Source: Paracoccaceae bacterium (GTDB lineage Bacteria > Pseudomonadota > Alphaproteobacteria > Rhodobacterales > Rhodobacteraceae). Taken from it: DNA of 64,000 nt. The notes below the pieces were generated by a model. The model worked only from the letters and a program-made list of their open reading frames with translations, ran no database searches and was not told where the DNA came from. Shown here piece by piece: positions 63,928 to 64,000 of this stretch. Position 1 is the first letter of the stretch. Every line of letters starts with the position of its first letter. Location of the stretch: contig JAFIEF010000002.1 in the NCBI GenBank assembly GCA_020832655.1, positions 1 to 64,000 of the forward strand, in the 5' to 3' direction. The translations under genes were made by a program, and so were the position numbers.

Positions 63928-64000
63928 TCACTCCTTCGGGCCGATCATCTGCTCGGGGCGGACCACACGATCAAAGGTTTCCTCATCGACGAAGCCCAGC
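63928..64000 (-). CDS. fumC: Class II fumarate hydratase FumC, C-terminal end
   Basis: The last 23 codons read LGFVDEETFDRVVRPEQMIG then PKE and a TGA stop. The F-D-x-V-V-x-P-E-x-M pattern is the C-terminus of class II fumarases (and the related aspartases). The rest lies outside the window. Confidence 0.7.
   Translation of the reverse strand, partial: LGFVDEETFDRVVRPEQMIGPKE

Overview
The window is about 63% GC and carries gene families and gene orders typical of Alphaproteobacteria, most likely a member of Rhodobacterales (Rhodobacteraceae/Roseobacteraceae group). Supporting signs are a tRNA-His with no G-1 and with A73, DUF6324, DUF1285 and DUF1289 proteins, a trxB/lrp gene pair, a complete-looking Tad pilus locus with a Flp pilin, and an endonuclease-type MutL. 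Assignment below family level is not possible from the sequence alone.

Layout. (1) 1-9.8 kb is accessory DNA: the start of an IS66-type element, a CueR/CopA copper module with a recognisable CueR operator, a decayed prophage-like gene, a secreted polysaccharide-lyase-like protein, a TetR-controlled DrrAB-type ABC exporter, and broken DUF998 and transposase genes. (2) 9.8-14.9 kb is one giant gene joining a DEDD exonuclease-like domain, a RecQ helicase and a UvrD-like helicase. (3) 15.2-20.3 kb is an iron block: FbpB permease and divergent FbpA, a stump of the ATPase gene fbpC, HemP, a DUF1289 protein, Dps, and an unknown protein; a gene-poor AT-rich stretch follows. (4) 21.0-27.4 kb is a compact minus-strand operon: an acyl-CoA synthetase, a fused E1 alpha/beta, a lipoyl E2, an acyl carrier protein and a periplasmic thioredoxin fused to a CcdA-like membrane domain. 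It has no E3 and its substrate cannot be read from the sequence. (5) 27.8-30.4 kb is a LacI-type regulator and a GH1 beta-glucosidase with paired operators. (6) 30.6-34.5 kb holds a frameshifted pirin, a DUF2726 protein, RibF, a MaoC hydratase and a DUF1285 protein. (7) 34.6-41.3 kb is an overlapping MoxR/DUF58/DUF4159/membrane-protein operon. (8) 41.5-45.9 kb is housekeeping: DUF6324, tRNA-His, NadD, a D-Ala-D-Ala carboxypeptidase, TrxB and an Lrp regulator. (9) 46.0-58.0 kb is the Tad pilus operon, read from flp at the right end to an AAA+ ATPase at the left end. (10) 58.3-64.0 kb holds a lytic transglycosylase, an active/inactive M16 protease pair, MutL and the end of a class II fumarase.

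The best candidates for something poorly described are the exonuclease-RecQ-UvrD fusion, which sits beside mobile-element debris, and the acyl-CoA ligase/E1/E2/ACP/Trx-CcdA operon. Start sites were moved from the longest reading frame where a ribosome-binding site, promoter or family length argued for it. All function calls rest on motif reading by eye; no database search was run.
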